Positions 1-10,058 of a stretch of 59,512 bases of DNA are shown in pieces; position 1 is the first letter of the stretch; every line of letters begins with the position of its first letter. The DNA lies in the NCBI RefSeq assembly GCF_001638985.1, contig NW_017265165.1, forward strand, positions 395,032 through 454,543, in the 5' to 3' direction. The notes below the pieces were generated by a model that was not told the DNA's origin, searched no databases, and was given only the letters and a program-made list of their open reading frames with translations. The translations under genes were made by a program, and so were the position numbers. This stretch comes from Phycomyces blakesleeanus NRRL 1555(-). Taxonomy: Eukaryota; Mucoromycota; Mucoromycetes; Mucorales; Phycomycetaceae.

Positions 1-3000
1 TTGTGCTTCTGACATTCAGAGCAAGAACGAATAATCTCCTTTGCTTCTTCATATATATTAGTCCAATGTAATCCTTGAGAGTGAAGATCATTCACCATAG
101 CTTGACTACCAAAGTGACCAAACGAATGTGCTTCTTTTAACAAGCCATTTCGCTTTTCTTCAGGAGGCGACATATAGTCGGAAGTCTCTGATACATTTTC
201 GATGAGTTGTGTAGCAAGTACATTTAGCACTTTGTCCTTACTGTACTTTTTCTTACAAATAATAACTCTATCTTTAGATTGCAAGTGTTTTGTTCTGATT
301 TTTCTCAATCCATCATCCTCCACCAGCTTGTAACTATCCTCTGGAGGATACAAGCGACTCAACAAGTCTGGTAGTTTATTCAACAAACCAGGAATATGGA
401 CCACCTTAAAATCAAAGTCAAGAAGTGTCTCAATCCAGCCAATTATCATGGGATTAGCAATTTTTTGTGTGTGAAGATAAGTGAGTGCTTTATGATCAGT
501 AAAAATGGTGAACTGTCGGCCCCATAGAAATGGACGGAATTTATCAAGCGCCAAAACGACTGCATACAATTCTCTTTTGGTGGTGCTCCATCGCCGTTGG
601 GATGGGCTCAGGGAAGTTGACACAAAACTAATATACTTATCACGCCCTTGATCGTCGCGCTGAAAAAGCAGGCAGGCTACTCCATAAAGGGAAGCATCTG
701 TGGCCACATACATTTCACGTGACATATCTGCGTAATGAAGAATTAAATCCTGATGCAGTATGTCCTTTAATGCTTTAAAGCTTCTTGTCTGCTCATCTGT
801 CCATAGCTCAGCTACATTGTTGGCATGACTTAATCGTGAAATAGGTTCAGCCACCTTCGAGATCATGGGAATATAGTCTCTGAAGTAATTAATCAAACCC
901 ATAAATTGCTGAATTTGTTTCGCAGTTTTAGGAATAGGCCATTTATCAACGTTTGTCAACTTTCGCTTATCAACCTTGGTGCCTGTCTCATTGACGACAA
1001 AACCAAGCAATCGCACTGAATGTTGAAACCAGACACATTTATCAGAGTTTAGAATCAACTTCGCCGATGTCAATCTATCAATCACTATTTTTACATCCTT
1101 AACATGCTGCTCAAATGTTTCGCTAGCCACAATACAATCATCAACAAAATTCTGCACACAGTCAATTTTATCAAACAAAGTTGCCATGACATGTTGAAAT
1201 TGTGATGTAAGCATCTTCAAGCCAAAGCAGCCTTTAATGAAGCTATATTGTTGCCCATCTAAATGAGTGAATGTTAATTTATGAACATCTTCAGGTGCAA
1301 CTTTGAAACGATGGTAGGCATTCGATAAATCCAATGTGGTGAAAAATTTCTTTCCACTCAAATTCTGGAATATCGTTTGGATTTTAGGAATTGGATAGTT
1401 GAATGTGGGAGGTAGGATCTGATTCAATAATCGCACATCTAGACAAACTCGGTGACTCACAATCTCTCCAGCTTTGTTTCTTTTAGGCACAAGCAACATA
1501 GGACTGTTGAAGGAAGTATTGGTCTTGGACTTGACAATCGTGCCTGTCTCAAGCCATTCTTTTACTTGTTTATCAAGTGTTGGTCGTAGAGCATGGGGAA
1601 TAGGATATTGACGTCTATAAGCTGTGGCGCCTTCTTTTGTGGGTAATCTAATTAGAGATTCTGATAAAGGACAAGAGGACTCGACTGGGATTTTCTTATT
1701 TTCATCCAGTGAGGCCTGAATTGACTGAATAAATTCTGCTCGCTGTATTTCCGTACCAGCTGGCGAATTATCCGGTTCAAACTTTTTCTCTTTATCGATA
1801 TTTAGATTCTCATACACAGCGGCATAGTCTTTAGCGTTATCTGAATGAATATATTCTCCTTCGATATCGTATGCAACATTAATCAATCCGATGTTCATTT
1901 TTGTTAAGATATCTCTTCCAAGAAGAATATCAAAATTAAATCCTGTATTAAACTCTAACACCTCGGGTGCATGCTTAAACGTAATTCCATTCACATATTT
2001 AAAATTTAAAGGATCAGTTTTTCCCAATCGCTTAGTACCACTATTCTTTGACAAGAAAGTGAAGGACCCATTTGATGAATTTATTTTATTTATATTTAAA
2101 TTTTCATTCAAACATTGTAAACTAATGAAAGTGCGTGCACTGCCAGTGTCAATCATTCCAAGTAGTTTGTGGTTCTCTACAATAATAGGAGTGGTTAGAT
2201 TAAATGCATCATTGGCTTTAACCCTTCTCTCAATTTTGTCAAGTAGGTACTTACAGTCGAAAGACATGTCTTCGAGTTCCAAGTCGACACTGTCTTGGAT
2301 CGCCTTGAGCACTTGCTCAGACTTCTCCTTGGCAGGGACCTGCGAGACCATCAGGACTGGCTCACTGTCCTTACAGACGTGGCCACGGAAGTAGTTTTCT
2401 CCACACCGCCTGCAGGGGTTGCGCTTGGTGGGGGCAGCTACTTTGGCCTTGTTGTTGGCCAGGGTGAAGCATTTGCTCGACTCATGTGTAGTATTCTTAC
2501 CATGGTGCGAGCAGAAGAAGGAACGCTCCGGCTTACTGATTCGGTGCTGCTGGTTGTTGCTGGAGTGCACCTTCTTGCGAGGGTACGCCTCCATTCTCTT
2601 CTTTTCCATTCTCCTCTCAGTGTGCATGTTGGCACCAGGAATGAGCTGGGTAGCTTCGGCATACATGCGATTGTCGTCGCCAAGGATGTCTCTGCCAATC
2701 TGCGTCAACTGCTCCACAGTCCAATCTCTTTTGGTCTCGCCATTGAAGTCCAATCTGGTCATGGTGAGCCGCAAGAGTGTCTGTACTTGCCTAGTCAAGG
2801 AAGCGAGGAAGCGGTCGGCAACACGAGCATCGTTTTTGGGGAGGCCGGCATCATACACAGCCTGAAGGAACTTCTTGGAGTAATCTCCAATCGACTCAGA
2901 AGGAAGCATTACCATGGTAAATACCTCTTTTACCGAACGGGATGTCACCAAGCGCGATCCATGTCTTGCTGTAAAGCAGATCTTGGCCGCGTTCCAATCT

Positions 3001-3626
3001 ACACACTTCTTCAAATCCATCTCTACCCATCCATCGTCACTATGAGGCAAGCAGAGCGGCAAAAATCTCTTCCAAACTAGTTCAATGTCCTGAAGGGACG
3101 ACTCAATAACCTTTTGGAAGGTGCGAAGGAAGTGGTCTACTGAGTGAAAGACCTCTTCATTCGGGAAGGATCTAATCACATCGTCTGCCAACTGGAACTT
3201 AGGAAGATCTCTTCTATTAAGAGTCAACCCTCCAGTGCGACTGCTCTTCTCTACAACTTTCACAGAAGGCGAAAGGTACTGACTGCATGCTATTTCTATA
3301 TCTATCATTTCTTTGACGCGTCTGACCTTATTAAGGGCTAATTCAGCTGCTTGCTCATCGTTCATAGCGTGAGCAGCGCTGACAGCCTCTACATGCTGTT
3401 GAAGTTCTAGTCTAAGTTTCTCTGACAAAGACAAGACTGTTGTAGCAGCATTCGCTACCAAGGGACGAAGGGGAGAGGGAGCCACAAATTGTCCAGGGGT
3501 GGAGCTGGCAAAGGAGATGTTGTCACTCAGACTGGCGATGAGGTCCTCCTCAGTCATGACGGACATGGCATCCTCATCATGAGCAGGGATGATGGCGGCG
3601 GGATAGTTCTCAGCAGAGGGGTTCAT
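1..3626 (-). CDS. Ty3/gypsy Gag-Pol polyprotein (3' end beyond window)
   Basis: One frame stays open from the ATG at 3624-3626 to the window edge, about 1,208 codons. Order of domains: Gag; a zinc knuckle CRRCGENYFRGHVC (about 2370-2415), preceded by a Cys/His-rich stretch; aspartic protease with MIDTGSA (GAC at 2148-2150); reverse transcriptase with TTLDLSNAYHRF, KGCFGLKM and the catalytic FVDD (1134-1145); RNase H with YVATDASLYG, TTKRELYAV and FTDHKAL; and the start of the integrase HHCC finger (CSECQKH at the edge). Protease, RT and integrase residues lie in the same frame as the ATG, so Gag and Pol are fused without a frameshift. I saw no stop in the parts translated. It begins 20 bp inside its 5' LTR. 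The most intact retroelement in the window; probably still coding. Confidence 0.93.
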   Translation of the reverse strand, partial: MNPSAENYPAAIIPAHDEDAMSVMTEEDLIASLSDNISFASSTPGQFVAPSPLRPLVANAATTVLSLSEKLRLELQQHVEAVSAAHAMNDEQAAELALNKVRRVKEMIDIEIACSQYLSPSVKVVEKSSRTGGLTLNRRDLPKFQLADDVIRSFPNEEVFHSVDHFLRTFQKVIESSLQDIELVWKRFLPLCLPHSDDGWVEMDLKKCVDWNAAKICFTARHGSRLVTSRSVKEVFTMVMLPSESIGDYSKKFLQAVYDAGLPKNDARVADRFLASLTRQVQTLLRLTMTRLDFNGETKRDWTVEQLTQIGRDILGDDNRMYAEATQLIPGANMHTERRMEKKRMEAYPRKKVHSSNNQQHRISKPERSFFCSHHGKNTTHESSKCFTLANNKAKVAAPTKRNPCRRCGENYFRGHVCKDSEPVLMVSQVPAKEKSEQVLKAIQDSVDLELEDMSFDCKYLLDKIERRVKANDAFNLTTPIIVENHKLLGMIDTGSARTFISLQCLNENLNINKINSSNGSFTFLSKNSGTKRLGKTDPLNFKYVNGITFKHAPEVLEFNTGFNFDILLGRDILTKMNIGLINVAYDIEGEYIHSDNAKDYAAVYENLNIDKEKKFEPDNSPAGTEIQRAEFIQSIQASLDENKKIPVESSCPLSESLIRLPTKEGATAYRRQYPIPHALRPTLDKQVKEWLETGTIVKSKTNTSFNSPMLLVPKRNKAGEIVSHRVCLDVRLLNQILPPTFNYPIPKIQTIFQNLSGKKFFTTLDLSNAYHRFKVAPEDVHKLTFTHLDGQQYSFIKGCFGLKMLTSQFQHVMATLFDKIDCVQNFVDDCIVASETFEQHVKDVKIVIDRLTSAKLILNSDKCVWFQHSVRLLGFVVNETGTKVDKRKLTNVDKWPIPKTAKQIQQFMGLINYFRDYIPMISKVAEPISRLSHANNVAELWTDEQTRSFKALKDILHQDLILHYADMSREMYVATDASLYGVACLLFQRDDQGRDKYISFVSTSLSPSQRRWSTTKRELYAVVLALDKFRPFLWGRQFTIFTDHKALTYLHTQKIANPMIIGWIETLLDFDFKVVHIPGLLNKLPDLLSRLYPPEDSYKLVEDDGLRKIRTKHLQSKDRVIICKKKYSKDKVLNVLATQLIENVSETSDYMSPPEEKRNGLLKEAHSFGHFGSQAMVNDLHSQGLHWTNIYEEAKEIIRSCSECQKH

Positions 3627-3645
3627 GGTAGTTCACGAAAAAAAA

Positions 3646-4177
3646 TGTTGTGGTGGTTGAAGTTGAAGAAGTTTTTAAGAGGAAGAATTCAAGATTTGAA
3701 ATTAGGAACGAAGATTCGTGAGAACTTGTGTAGGTTTTGTTTATTGAGAAAGATTTTGTATCAAAGTTTGACCAGGTTCCTACACTGAACTACTACTGCT
3801 ATTTATATTGTTTTGGATTGGGAAAATTATATGACTGGGGTCAGGTAATCGATCCTATCTGAGCCTTAATCAGAGCAACGTGATCTTGAGATAATTAATG
3901 TATGATTAATTATATAAATGTGTGTAGTCCCAATGAAGTATTAACATCGAAAGTAAATGTGTTTATGAGTTATAATTATGCTTATAATAATCCACTGATG
4001 TATCCCATATTATGGTGATATCATCATATGAAATATAATCACTATCGTGCATGCTAAACCTGTGTGTTAAATAATAAAGTAATCGGTAGACACCTTTGAC
4101 TGGAATAGCTGAGGCCTTATATTATTTCCTTCAGACTTATTCTCAATTACAGCAGTAGTCAATACTCATTTACAACA
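3646..4177 (-). repeat. 5' LTR of the Ty3/gypsy element (532 bp)
   Basis: Bounded by TGTTGT at 3646 and ACAACA at 4177, so it has TG...CA ends whichever strand is read. Its outer end (reading leftwards from 4177) is clearly related to the two 631-bp solo LTRs at 42668 and 54893, sharing the stretches AATGAGTATTGA and GCTATTCCAGTCAAA. This identifies it as a diverged member of the same LTR family. The partner LTR is outside the window, so the TSD cannot be checked; CTTAC follows on the right. No primer-binding site starting with TGG is seen in the 19 bp between LTR and gag ATG. Confidence 0.85.
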
Positions 4178-4189
4178 CTTACATTTTTT

Positions 4190-4632
4190 TGATTCTTGCC
4201 CATCATACATATACGTACCTGACGAACTGGAGGTTGATTGACAATGAGATGGGCCATGAAGTTGGATTTCTTTCTGAGATATTGTTTCTCTATCTCTTGC
4301 AGAAAGATGTGATGTCACATAGTGAGTCTGATATGAAAGACATGAACGTTGAAACTGTATGTGTGCTTAGGGTTAAGCATCCCAGCTGGAGAAGCAATGA
4401 GATAAACTATTTTTGGTTACACACTGATGATAAAATAAAGATCTAATGAAATAAATATAGCTGAATCATTTTGTGGAGATTGTGGACTTTGTAGCAGTAC
4501 AAACTTGTTCAGACAAGTCGATGTTAAAGTCGAGAGCAAGAATGCCTAGACTTCAATTGGGGGAAAAGAATGATGTTGTCTCTCGTCACCTGATTTCGTC
4601 GCTCTCCCCATGGGCAATTAAACAATAATTTT
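4190..4632 (+). pseudogene. Remnant of Tnp2-element accessory gene (last exons)
   Basis: The reading frame from about 4190 matches the C-terminal exons of the accessory genes at 31766-33076 and 35655-36825. It has a T-Y-NW.-ID-EMG stretch, then QKDVMSHSESD, then VKHPSWRSNE, the family signature (DGES followed by RPxWRS.E). A final exon ending near SPWAIKQ fits the family C-terminus. Upstream exons are missing because the gypsy LTR abuts at 4177. It is convergent with the transposase remnant to its right, which is the usual gene order of the B/C family. Splicing and stops were not fully resolved. Confidence 0.6.
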
Positions 4633-4825
4633 TTTTTGCTTCACAAACACATGCGGTTTTTGTGCTTGAATGATATATAACCAGACTGAAAGCAAAAATG
4701 ATATTAAATAGAAATAAAAAAAAAGAGAAATATATTAATAAATAAAGTAAAATAGAATAAGATAAAGAATATATAAATAAAATAATAAAATATAGAAAAT
4801 AAATAATAAATAAAAATAAAAAGAA

Positions 4826-5345
4826 TTAAGCATATATTTTTTGCGGCAAAGGAATTGCCATCTTCTTATTGACATTTCTTGTTGTCTTGTAGTCAACAAT
4901 TGCAACTGGCAGAAGGATACGATGAACTGGAAGAATAGATTGAAAGTTCAAAGAGTAGAAGTCATTTTGGTATATTTCGATGCCTACGGATGTCAGATGT
5001 TGTTTTGTACCATTTGACAAAAGCAAAGGTATGCTGGTGATTGTGATTGTAAAGTGTTGTGGGAGAGTTTGTGGGTGTGAATGAATAAACGAAGATGTAC
5101 TGAATCTCACCAACATAACCATAATAAGCATTCATGCGATTTTCTTTAAACAAAGCCTGAATATAGAAATCACGTCCATTGTCATTACATCCCTTGTAGA
5201 CTTGCCCTAAAATTTCAATAGACTTTATGACTTTAATCTGGTTGTTTACAAATGCTGAACTTGTCATGTCATTCTTGCAACTAGAGATCCTCCTGTCATT
5301 GTACACAACCTGGTGTGGTGATCCAGACACTCGGATGTTGGATTT
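4826..5345 (-). pseudogene. Remnant of Tnp2 transposase, C-terminal part
   Basis: Two overlapping frames (5330 to 4962 and 5131 to 4826) together give the C-terminal domain seen in the larger transposases: SIEILGQVYKG, GYVGEIQYIFV, FAFVKWY, QSILPVHRILLPVAIV and the terminal IPLPQKIYA. A frameshift of one indel lies near 4985. The central transposase domain is absent; homology fades at about 5345. With the accessory remnant at 4190-4632 it forms a tail-to-tail fragment of another B/C-type element, most like C1. Confidence 0.75.
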
Positions 5346-6343
5346 ATCACATATAAGAACATATTCATATTGGGATAGTGTAGTAGCTATTATCTTGTCA
5401 GTATAAAATATATATAAACAATTAAGTAATCAGTCCAATAATTATTACAGTTAGTACTGTAAATAATATCTTAAAGGTTGTTAAGATAATTATATCATAC
5501 TGCTGGGTAAACTGTGTCAGATCGATATAAAGCTAATTTCGTAGGAAGTCCTAAAGCTCTAGTGCAAAAGAGAAAAGAATAGCTAAGAGCTAAAGAAGTA
5601 CAATTTATGACTTGATGTCATAATTGTAACACCGGCACTAGTTAAGCAGTAAATACACTCTAATAACCAAATATAGTAAAGGAAGAAAGCCTTAAGAAAC
5701 TAAGACATAATGACAAGAGCAGATTGTGTTTTCTTATAAAAAGGGACACTTTTTATTTATGAATAAAGAGAACTTATATACAGTCTCAAAGTATTTCTAT
5801 ACGTCTCTATTATCAAATATTATATTTTTCTATTGTTTCGTATCTGAAATAACACACTATACTCATATATGTTCTATTAGCATATGGCATTTCCCTTGAA
5901 GTGTGTATCAGCAACCAATAGAATTTCTTTATCATTCATTCCAACTACACAATAGATTTGGTCCATGTGCTGGAACTATGAGAGAGGATCAGATCTTTTA
6001 GAACTAGGAAAGATTTCAGAGGGTATCAAAAACTTGGAATGTGTAGTTCTTTTTCTTAAATAAGATTTTTTTAGATAATCAGCACGTTATAGTTATTGAA
6101 TATCCTTGGCACAATCTTTACTGATGCAAGTTGAGTTATAACATATGATGCAACTGATCAGAAATATAATATGTATTATATGTATAATTATCTTCTTGTG
6201 ATTTCACTCAAGAAAATCCAATAAAAAGGAATTTAGACAATGGACAGGACTTGAAATAGATAGAAACAGATATATAAACAATAAACAGATAGACAAACAG
6301 ACAAACAGACAGCAAGACAAATGGATAAACAGACAAGCAGACA
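5346..6343. other. AT-rich non-coding DNA
   Basis: No coding region is supported. At about 5735-5790 the minus strand has a TATA-like TATATAAG followed about 20 bp later by TTTATT/AATAAA. The same compact TATA-plus-poly(A) arrangement occurs in LTR-like modules elsewhere in the window, so part of this stretch is probably an old LTR. Confidence 0.4.
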
Positions 6344-6350
6344 AATGGTG
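6283..6350. repeat. ACAGACAA-type simple repeat
   Basis: Imperfect tandem units of ACAGACAA/ACAGATAG run just outside the left inverted arm. Low-complexity sequence at the edge of the duplicated segment. Confidence 0.7.
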
Positions 6351-7259
6351 AGACAGTACATATAGATCCTAACAGTGTGCAACTTAGTATTTCCCACAGA
6401 ACAATAGCTCAAGCTCAGTGATAATGTTCAAAAGAAATATAGAGGAAAACTGAATGAATTTTATTGAGATAATAATGTCTCTCTTATATACTAATTGACA
6501 ACTGCATACAAAGTGACAATCTAGATACATCTTATGCTAAATGATGATTATTTAGAAGAGTGTACAGGTCTTTAGACATAATTACAAAAGGAAATAATCA
6601 AAAATAATCAAAAATAAAAATAATTAAACTACTAAATAATTTGAACTCTCGGGAAGCATACTAAAAAAGTAATATCAAGAAGTATAAAGAAAAAAGAGCA
6701 ATACAAAGGGAAGCAAGCTAAAAAGAAAATAAAAATTAAGAAAAAATAGAAAAAAAGGAAAAAACATTTAAAGTCTAGTGGGAATTTAAATATCAATAGC
6801 AAGATAAAAGGAAAAAGAGGGAGAGAGAAAAATAAATCCAAGAAATTGGATTTTGTTGTATTTAGAGATGGAGTCACAACTTTGCACTGTCCATAACTTA
6901 ATAGTCTGTCCATAAGTTGATGTCACATCAAACAAATATATATTTTTGGTCGATGCTAAAAAAATTTCCAACACTTGTATCAATTATGACGCGTGATATG
7001 TTAGGTTTGTTATAGATTGTAAGAGATCACTTGACAAATAAAATATAATGATAATAGAATAAAACAGAAGATGGATACAGCAAAAGGTGGCAAGCAGCAA
7101 TAGTTGACAGGTAAAAAAAAAGAGAACAACCAATAGAATCATTGTTAAAATCGAGAGGGAGAAAAAGGTATATGAAAAGAGAATGACAAAACAGAAAGGT
7201 AATAACCAACAAGGAGACCAAAACCAACAAACAATCTTCCTAAAACCAAGGAGCTGATA

Positions 7260-7851
7260 TGTTATATCACAAGATGGTATAGGCTACAAAGAGAAGAAAA
7301 CAAGAAAAAGATACTAAAACTGAATGAATGATTTATTGAGTTGAGTTTGATTCTCTTTTTATAGTCGATAAGATTTTAAGTTGATAATAGAAGTTCAGAA
7401 AAATAAAGATAATAAAAATAGAATGATGAATAATCAATACAGCAATGATAAAATATATGAATAAAAATATGGTAAAAAATATAATAATAAAGGTACTGAT
7501 GTTGTGTGGAGATGTCGGCAAGATGAATTATTTGCATTGTAGAAGAGGAATGTTACTAGCATGAGGGACCATGATTTCGAATGAGTACAATATAGACAAA
7601 TATGTTAACAAGGGAAAAGAAAAAAATATTGTGTGTAGAAAGAACAGAGAATAGAAATGAGATTATTCCTGTGTGCAGAAAAATTCTCCTCTTATCACCG
7701 AGGGCACAGCACCACATCAACAAACCGTTGACGTCAACCTCTCATAACCAGGACGACACGTCACAACAAACTGCCGGACAAACCAACCGAGCAGACTGAC
7801 CTTCCAGTACCGGACACCACGACATGACAAACGTGAACATAACTTACAACA
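7260..7851 (-). repeat. LTR 19 bp upstream of tRNA-Asp (left arm)
   Basis: Reading the minus strand it begins TGTTGTAAG and ends GATATAACA. Near its 3' end it has a TATA box (CTATAAAAAG) followed by CAATAAA about 20 bp later, the usual R-region arrangement of a compact LTR. Length 592 bp. Its outer end stops 19 bp before the first base of tRNA-Asp. No matching 5-bp duplication was found on both sides, so it may be the LTR of a truncated element rather than a clean solo LTR. Confidence 0.55.
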
Positions 7852-7870
7852 CACTTGATAAAACCGTCAA

Positions 7871-7942
7871 TCTTCGATAGTATAGTGGTAAGTATCCCCG
7901 CCTGTCACGCGGGAGACCCGGGTTCAATTCCCGGTCGGAGAG
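7871..7942 (+). tRNA. tRNA-Asp (anticodon GTC)
   Basis: A 72-nt cloverleaf including the discriminator base. The acceptor stem TCTTCGA pairs with TCGGAGA (one G-U). The D arm contains the A box TAGTATAGTGG, the anticodon stem CCCGC/GCGGG encloses the loop with GTC, and the T arm has GGTTCAATTCC. No intron. CCA is not encoded, as in eukaryotic nuclear genes. An identical copy lies in the right arm. Confidence 0.97.
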
Positions 7943-8261
7943 TTTTTGGAAGTCTACATTTTGTCGTGCTTAATTTTGGTGATACAAGGTCTAGTGACTT
8001 GTTCTTACAAAAGAAGCAGGAATTAGAATGATTATTCATCAGTTTGTAATGTTAGAAATTTGTAATCAACTTATAATAATTTGTAATATTACTAGATACT
8101 ACTTGAGTGTAGTTAAAGATAAATAATTATTTCAAAAAGTATATAAGATAACCCAAATCAAAATAATAAAAATTGTTTTCTATTCTCTCTCTTATTTGCT
8201 TACTCCTGTGTTATTAAAGCTTGACCAATTTGGCTATGTTTACAGTGAATTAGAAGATAGC

Positions 8262-8412
8262 CTAGATCAGGAATGACACTGGGTTGGTCTTTCTTTTACT
8301 ATAATAAAGTCAAAAGGTCCAATCCACTGGGGATCAAGGAATATACGTAAAATCAAAGATAGCATAAAAGATACTTTTTATTGATATGAATTGAATTGTT
8401 TTATATAGTTTT
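8262..8412 (-). promoter_or_regulatory. TATA / poly(A) / hairpin module a (left arm)
   Basis: On the minus strand: a TATA box (TATATAAAAC), then CAATAAAAAG about 20 bp later, then CCCCAGTGG, then a stem-loop. The outer stem is TGGATTGG/CCAACCCA, the inner stem CTTTT..ACT/AGT..AAAAG, and the loop is AT-rich. The same order occurs in modules b and c, so this is a repeated functional unit, probably the R-U5-leader part of an LTR element. The function of the hairpin is unknown. Confidence 0.45.
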
Positions 8413-8594
8413 CTAAACTAATACTGCACATTATCTGCAGTAATTATTATTTATATTTAATAAAAGAAATAGCCATTATACTGTGGTTAATGCTCAGGAA
8501 GATATTACTGCACATAAAAAAGTACTGCAGTTAATTATCTTCAGATTTTATGGATTTATCAAAATAATATCCAACAGTGAGACAAGTATTGTTT

Positions 8595-8740
8595 TTGATC
8601 TGGGTTGTTCTTCCAATGCTATAATACAGCCAAAATTAGTCAAACTCACTGGGAATTGTAAACTAAGATAAAAGAATAAAAAGAGGTTAGAAAGATAGAT
8701 AACTTTTATTGAATAAAATAATGCCTTCTTTTATATCTTT
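8595..8740 (-). promoter_or_regulatory. TATA / poly(A) / hairpin module b (left arm)
   Basis: On the minus strand: GATATAAAAG, CAATAAAAGTT, CCCAGTGAGTTTGAC and a stem-loop closed by GGGTT/AACCC in the right-arm copy, with inner GCT/AGC. It is a diverged member of the module-a family, arranged in the same direction about 330 bp away. Confidence 0.4.
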
Positions 8741-8952
8741 TCTAAATCTACTCAGCCATTATAAATGTCTGTTTTGGTTTCTATTCTACTTTTGTTAAGC
8801 TATGTGATTTCTAATTCTTTTGTGAGCAAAAAGAAATCACTTCGGTCGTCGTTCTCAAAAGAGAATTCTGTGTAATCGTCATCCTGATTGGCTGACAAGA
8901 ATTCGGGCATGAAACACGACAAAGTGTAAAAATGTTAAAATCTCAAAAGCTT

Positions 8953-9034
8953 CGTCGACTGCAGGATTTGAACCTACGCGGGCAGAGCCCATGTGATTTC
9001 TAGTCACACTCCTTAACCACTCGGACAAATCGAC
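8953..9034 (-). tRNA. tRNA-Ser (anticodon AGA)
   Basis: An 82-nt class II tRNA. The acceptor stem GTCGATT pairs with AGTCGAC, the A-box region is TTGTCCGAGTGG, the anticodon stem TGTGA/TCACA encloses CTAGAAA, there is a long variable arm (GGGTTCTGCCC), and the T arm is GGTTCAAATCC. No intron. A plus-strand copy lies at 56824-56905. Confidence 0.97.
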
Positions 9035-9055
9035 GTTTGATGCTTCGACACGGAG

Positions 9056-9872
9056 TGTTGTAAAAACAATCACCTAAATACAATTTCGGTTGTCTGGCAG
9101 TGCAGTGACGTTGTAGAATTCTTTGTAATTCTAGAAAATTATATTCTATTATTATTTTTTTTTGATTTTTTGACGGCGGCCAAAGCTGAATAGAAAGCAA
9201 TTTTTCTATTTGTAGAGCAAAACACCAATAAGTACAACGAAAAGACATCATCCTGTCAACAATAACTTCAGACAACCACATATCGTATTGTATTTTCTTA
9301 TTATATTTAACTAAACGAATCAACTTGGAATTAATATTATTTTTATTATATATTCTTACAAGCATAATTTTCTTCATGATTATGACTTAATAATTATTTT
9401 ATTTTATTTGTATTTAATGATAGTAAAGAACAGATCACATTTAATAGATCATCAATTATACAACTTTTATTATATATATATATATTTATAATTTTATTTA
9501 TTTAATTATTCAACAAGTCAATTGTAAAACTATAAATATCACAATACTTGCATTTAATAAACATTGATTTTTCTTTGTTATATTTTCTGACAACAAGTTC
9601 TCTTAATATTTAATGCTGTTGATATTTTACTTGTTTGATTATCCGAGTATATTGACTCAAGTCTATTGAGATTGACCAATAGTACTGTTTTTCTCTTATT
9701 TTTCTCTTATTGATTTTATTATCTTTAATTCTACATTCTCTTTTGAGTTTGTCTTTTTTCTCTCTTATGGAAAAGAGAGGTTATTTCACATTTACAAATT
9801 CATTTAAAGCTTGAAAACTGTGATAACATCACCTGTCAACACTTATCACAAACACAAGTATCACACGCGTCA
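9056..9872 (+). repeat. LTR 21 bp upstream of tRNA-Ser (left arm)
   Basis: Begins TGTTGTAAAAAC 21 bp from the tRNA-Ser 5' end and ends ..CGCGTCA, three bases before a primer-binding site. It contains CTATAAATA followed by AATAAA about 25 bp later (about 9530-9565), placing the R region two thirds of the way in. Length 817 bp. The right arm holds a related LTR (55988-56802) at the same 21-bp distance from its tRNA-Ser. The PBS plus gag-like ORF downstream identify it as the 5' LTR of a retrotransposon that was cut by element B1. Confidence 0.75.
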
Positions 9873-9875
9873 AAT

Positions 9876-9898
9876 TGGTGAAGAGAGTGGGATTTGAA
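9876..9898 (+). promoter_or_regulatory. Primer-binding site of the truncated LTR retrotransposon
   Basis: The 23 bases start TGGTGAAGAGAG and continue GTGGGATTTGAA. Their complement reads as a tRNA 3' end: T-loop TTCAAAT, T-stem CCCAC, a 7-nt acceptor strand, a discriminator base and CCA. It lies 3 bp after the LTR end. The primer tRNA is not one of the three genes in this window. Confidence 0.8.
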
Positions 9899-9952
9899 TA
9901 ATTTATTGTATCACTATTAGTGTGTCATGTCATTTATTTTATTTTTTCAACA

Positions 9953-10058
9953 ATGTCTGAAGACAAAAAGAATCAAATCAGTCTTACCAAGTTCATCGCA
10001 AATCCGGAGCCATTTTATAGTAACAAACAGGGTAAAAAGCCTACCACTTGGCTTAAGA
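9953..10058 (+). pseudogene. Truncated gag-like ORF
   Basis: An ATG at 9953 opens a frame beginning MSEDKKNQISLTKF and containing KKPTTWLKTL, 54 bp after a primer-binding site. The position is that of gag in an LTR retrotransposon. Only about 35 codons remain before the B1 terminus. No known domain can be assigned from so short a stretch; the gag call rests on context. Confidence 0.5.

Larger units (their letters stand above)
7943..8952. other. Non-coding DNA between tRNA-Asp and tRNA-Ser
   Basis: No convincing protein gene. It contains two minus-strand LTR-like modules (8262-8412 and 8595-8740) described separately. Confidence 0.5.
6344..9872 (+). repeat. Left arm of a large inverted duplication
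   Basis: This segment is repeated in reverse orientation at 55988-59512. Paired positions sum to about 65,857 throughout (tRNA-Asp 7871 with 57985, tRNA-Ser 8953 with 56905), so the arms are collinear with few indels. Identity is very high over most of the length and lower in the LTR nearest the centre. The left arm continues to about 6344, where its partner runs off the window edge. The inner end coincides with the 3' terminus of an LTR. Content: two tRNA genes, two LTRs next to them and two hairpin modules; no protein gene recognised. Confidence 0.9.

Noticed and set aside
1891..3080. Plus-strand open frames across 1891-3788
   Set aside because: They are antisense to the Gag-Pol frame, which has protease and zinc-knuckle motifs.
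6632..7521. Hydrophobic minus-strand open frames in the left arm and their mirror copies at 58334-59223
   Set aside because: Phe/Leu/Ile-rich products of T-rich DNA; several overlap LTR sequence, have no domain and are conserved only because the arms are duplicated.
7260..7856. Solo LTR with TSD beside tRNA-Asp
   Set aside because: CACTT follows one end but not the other; only an LTR of uncertain status is claimed.
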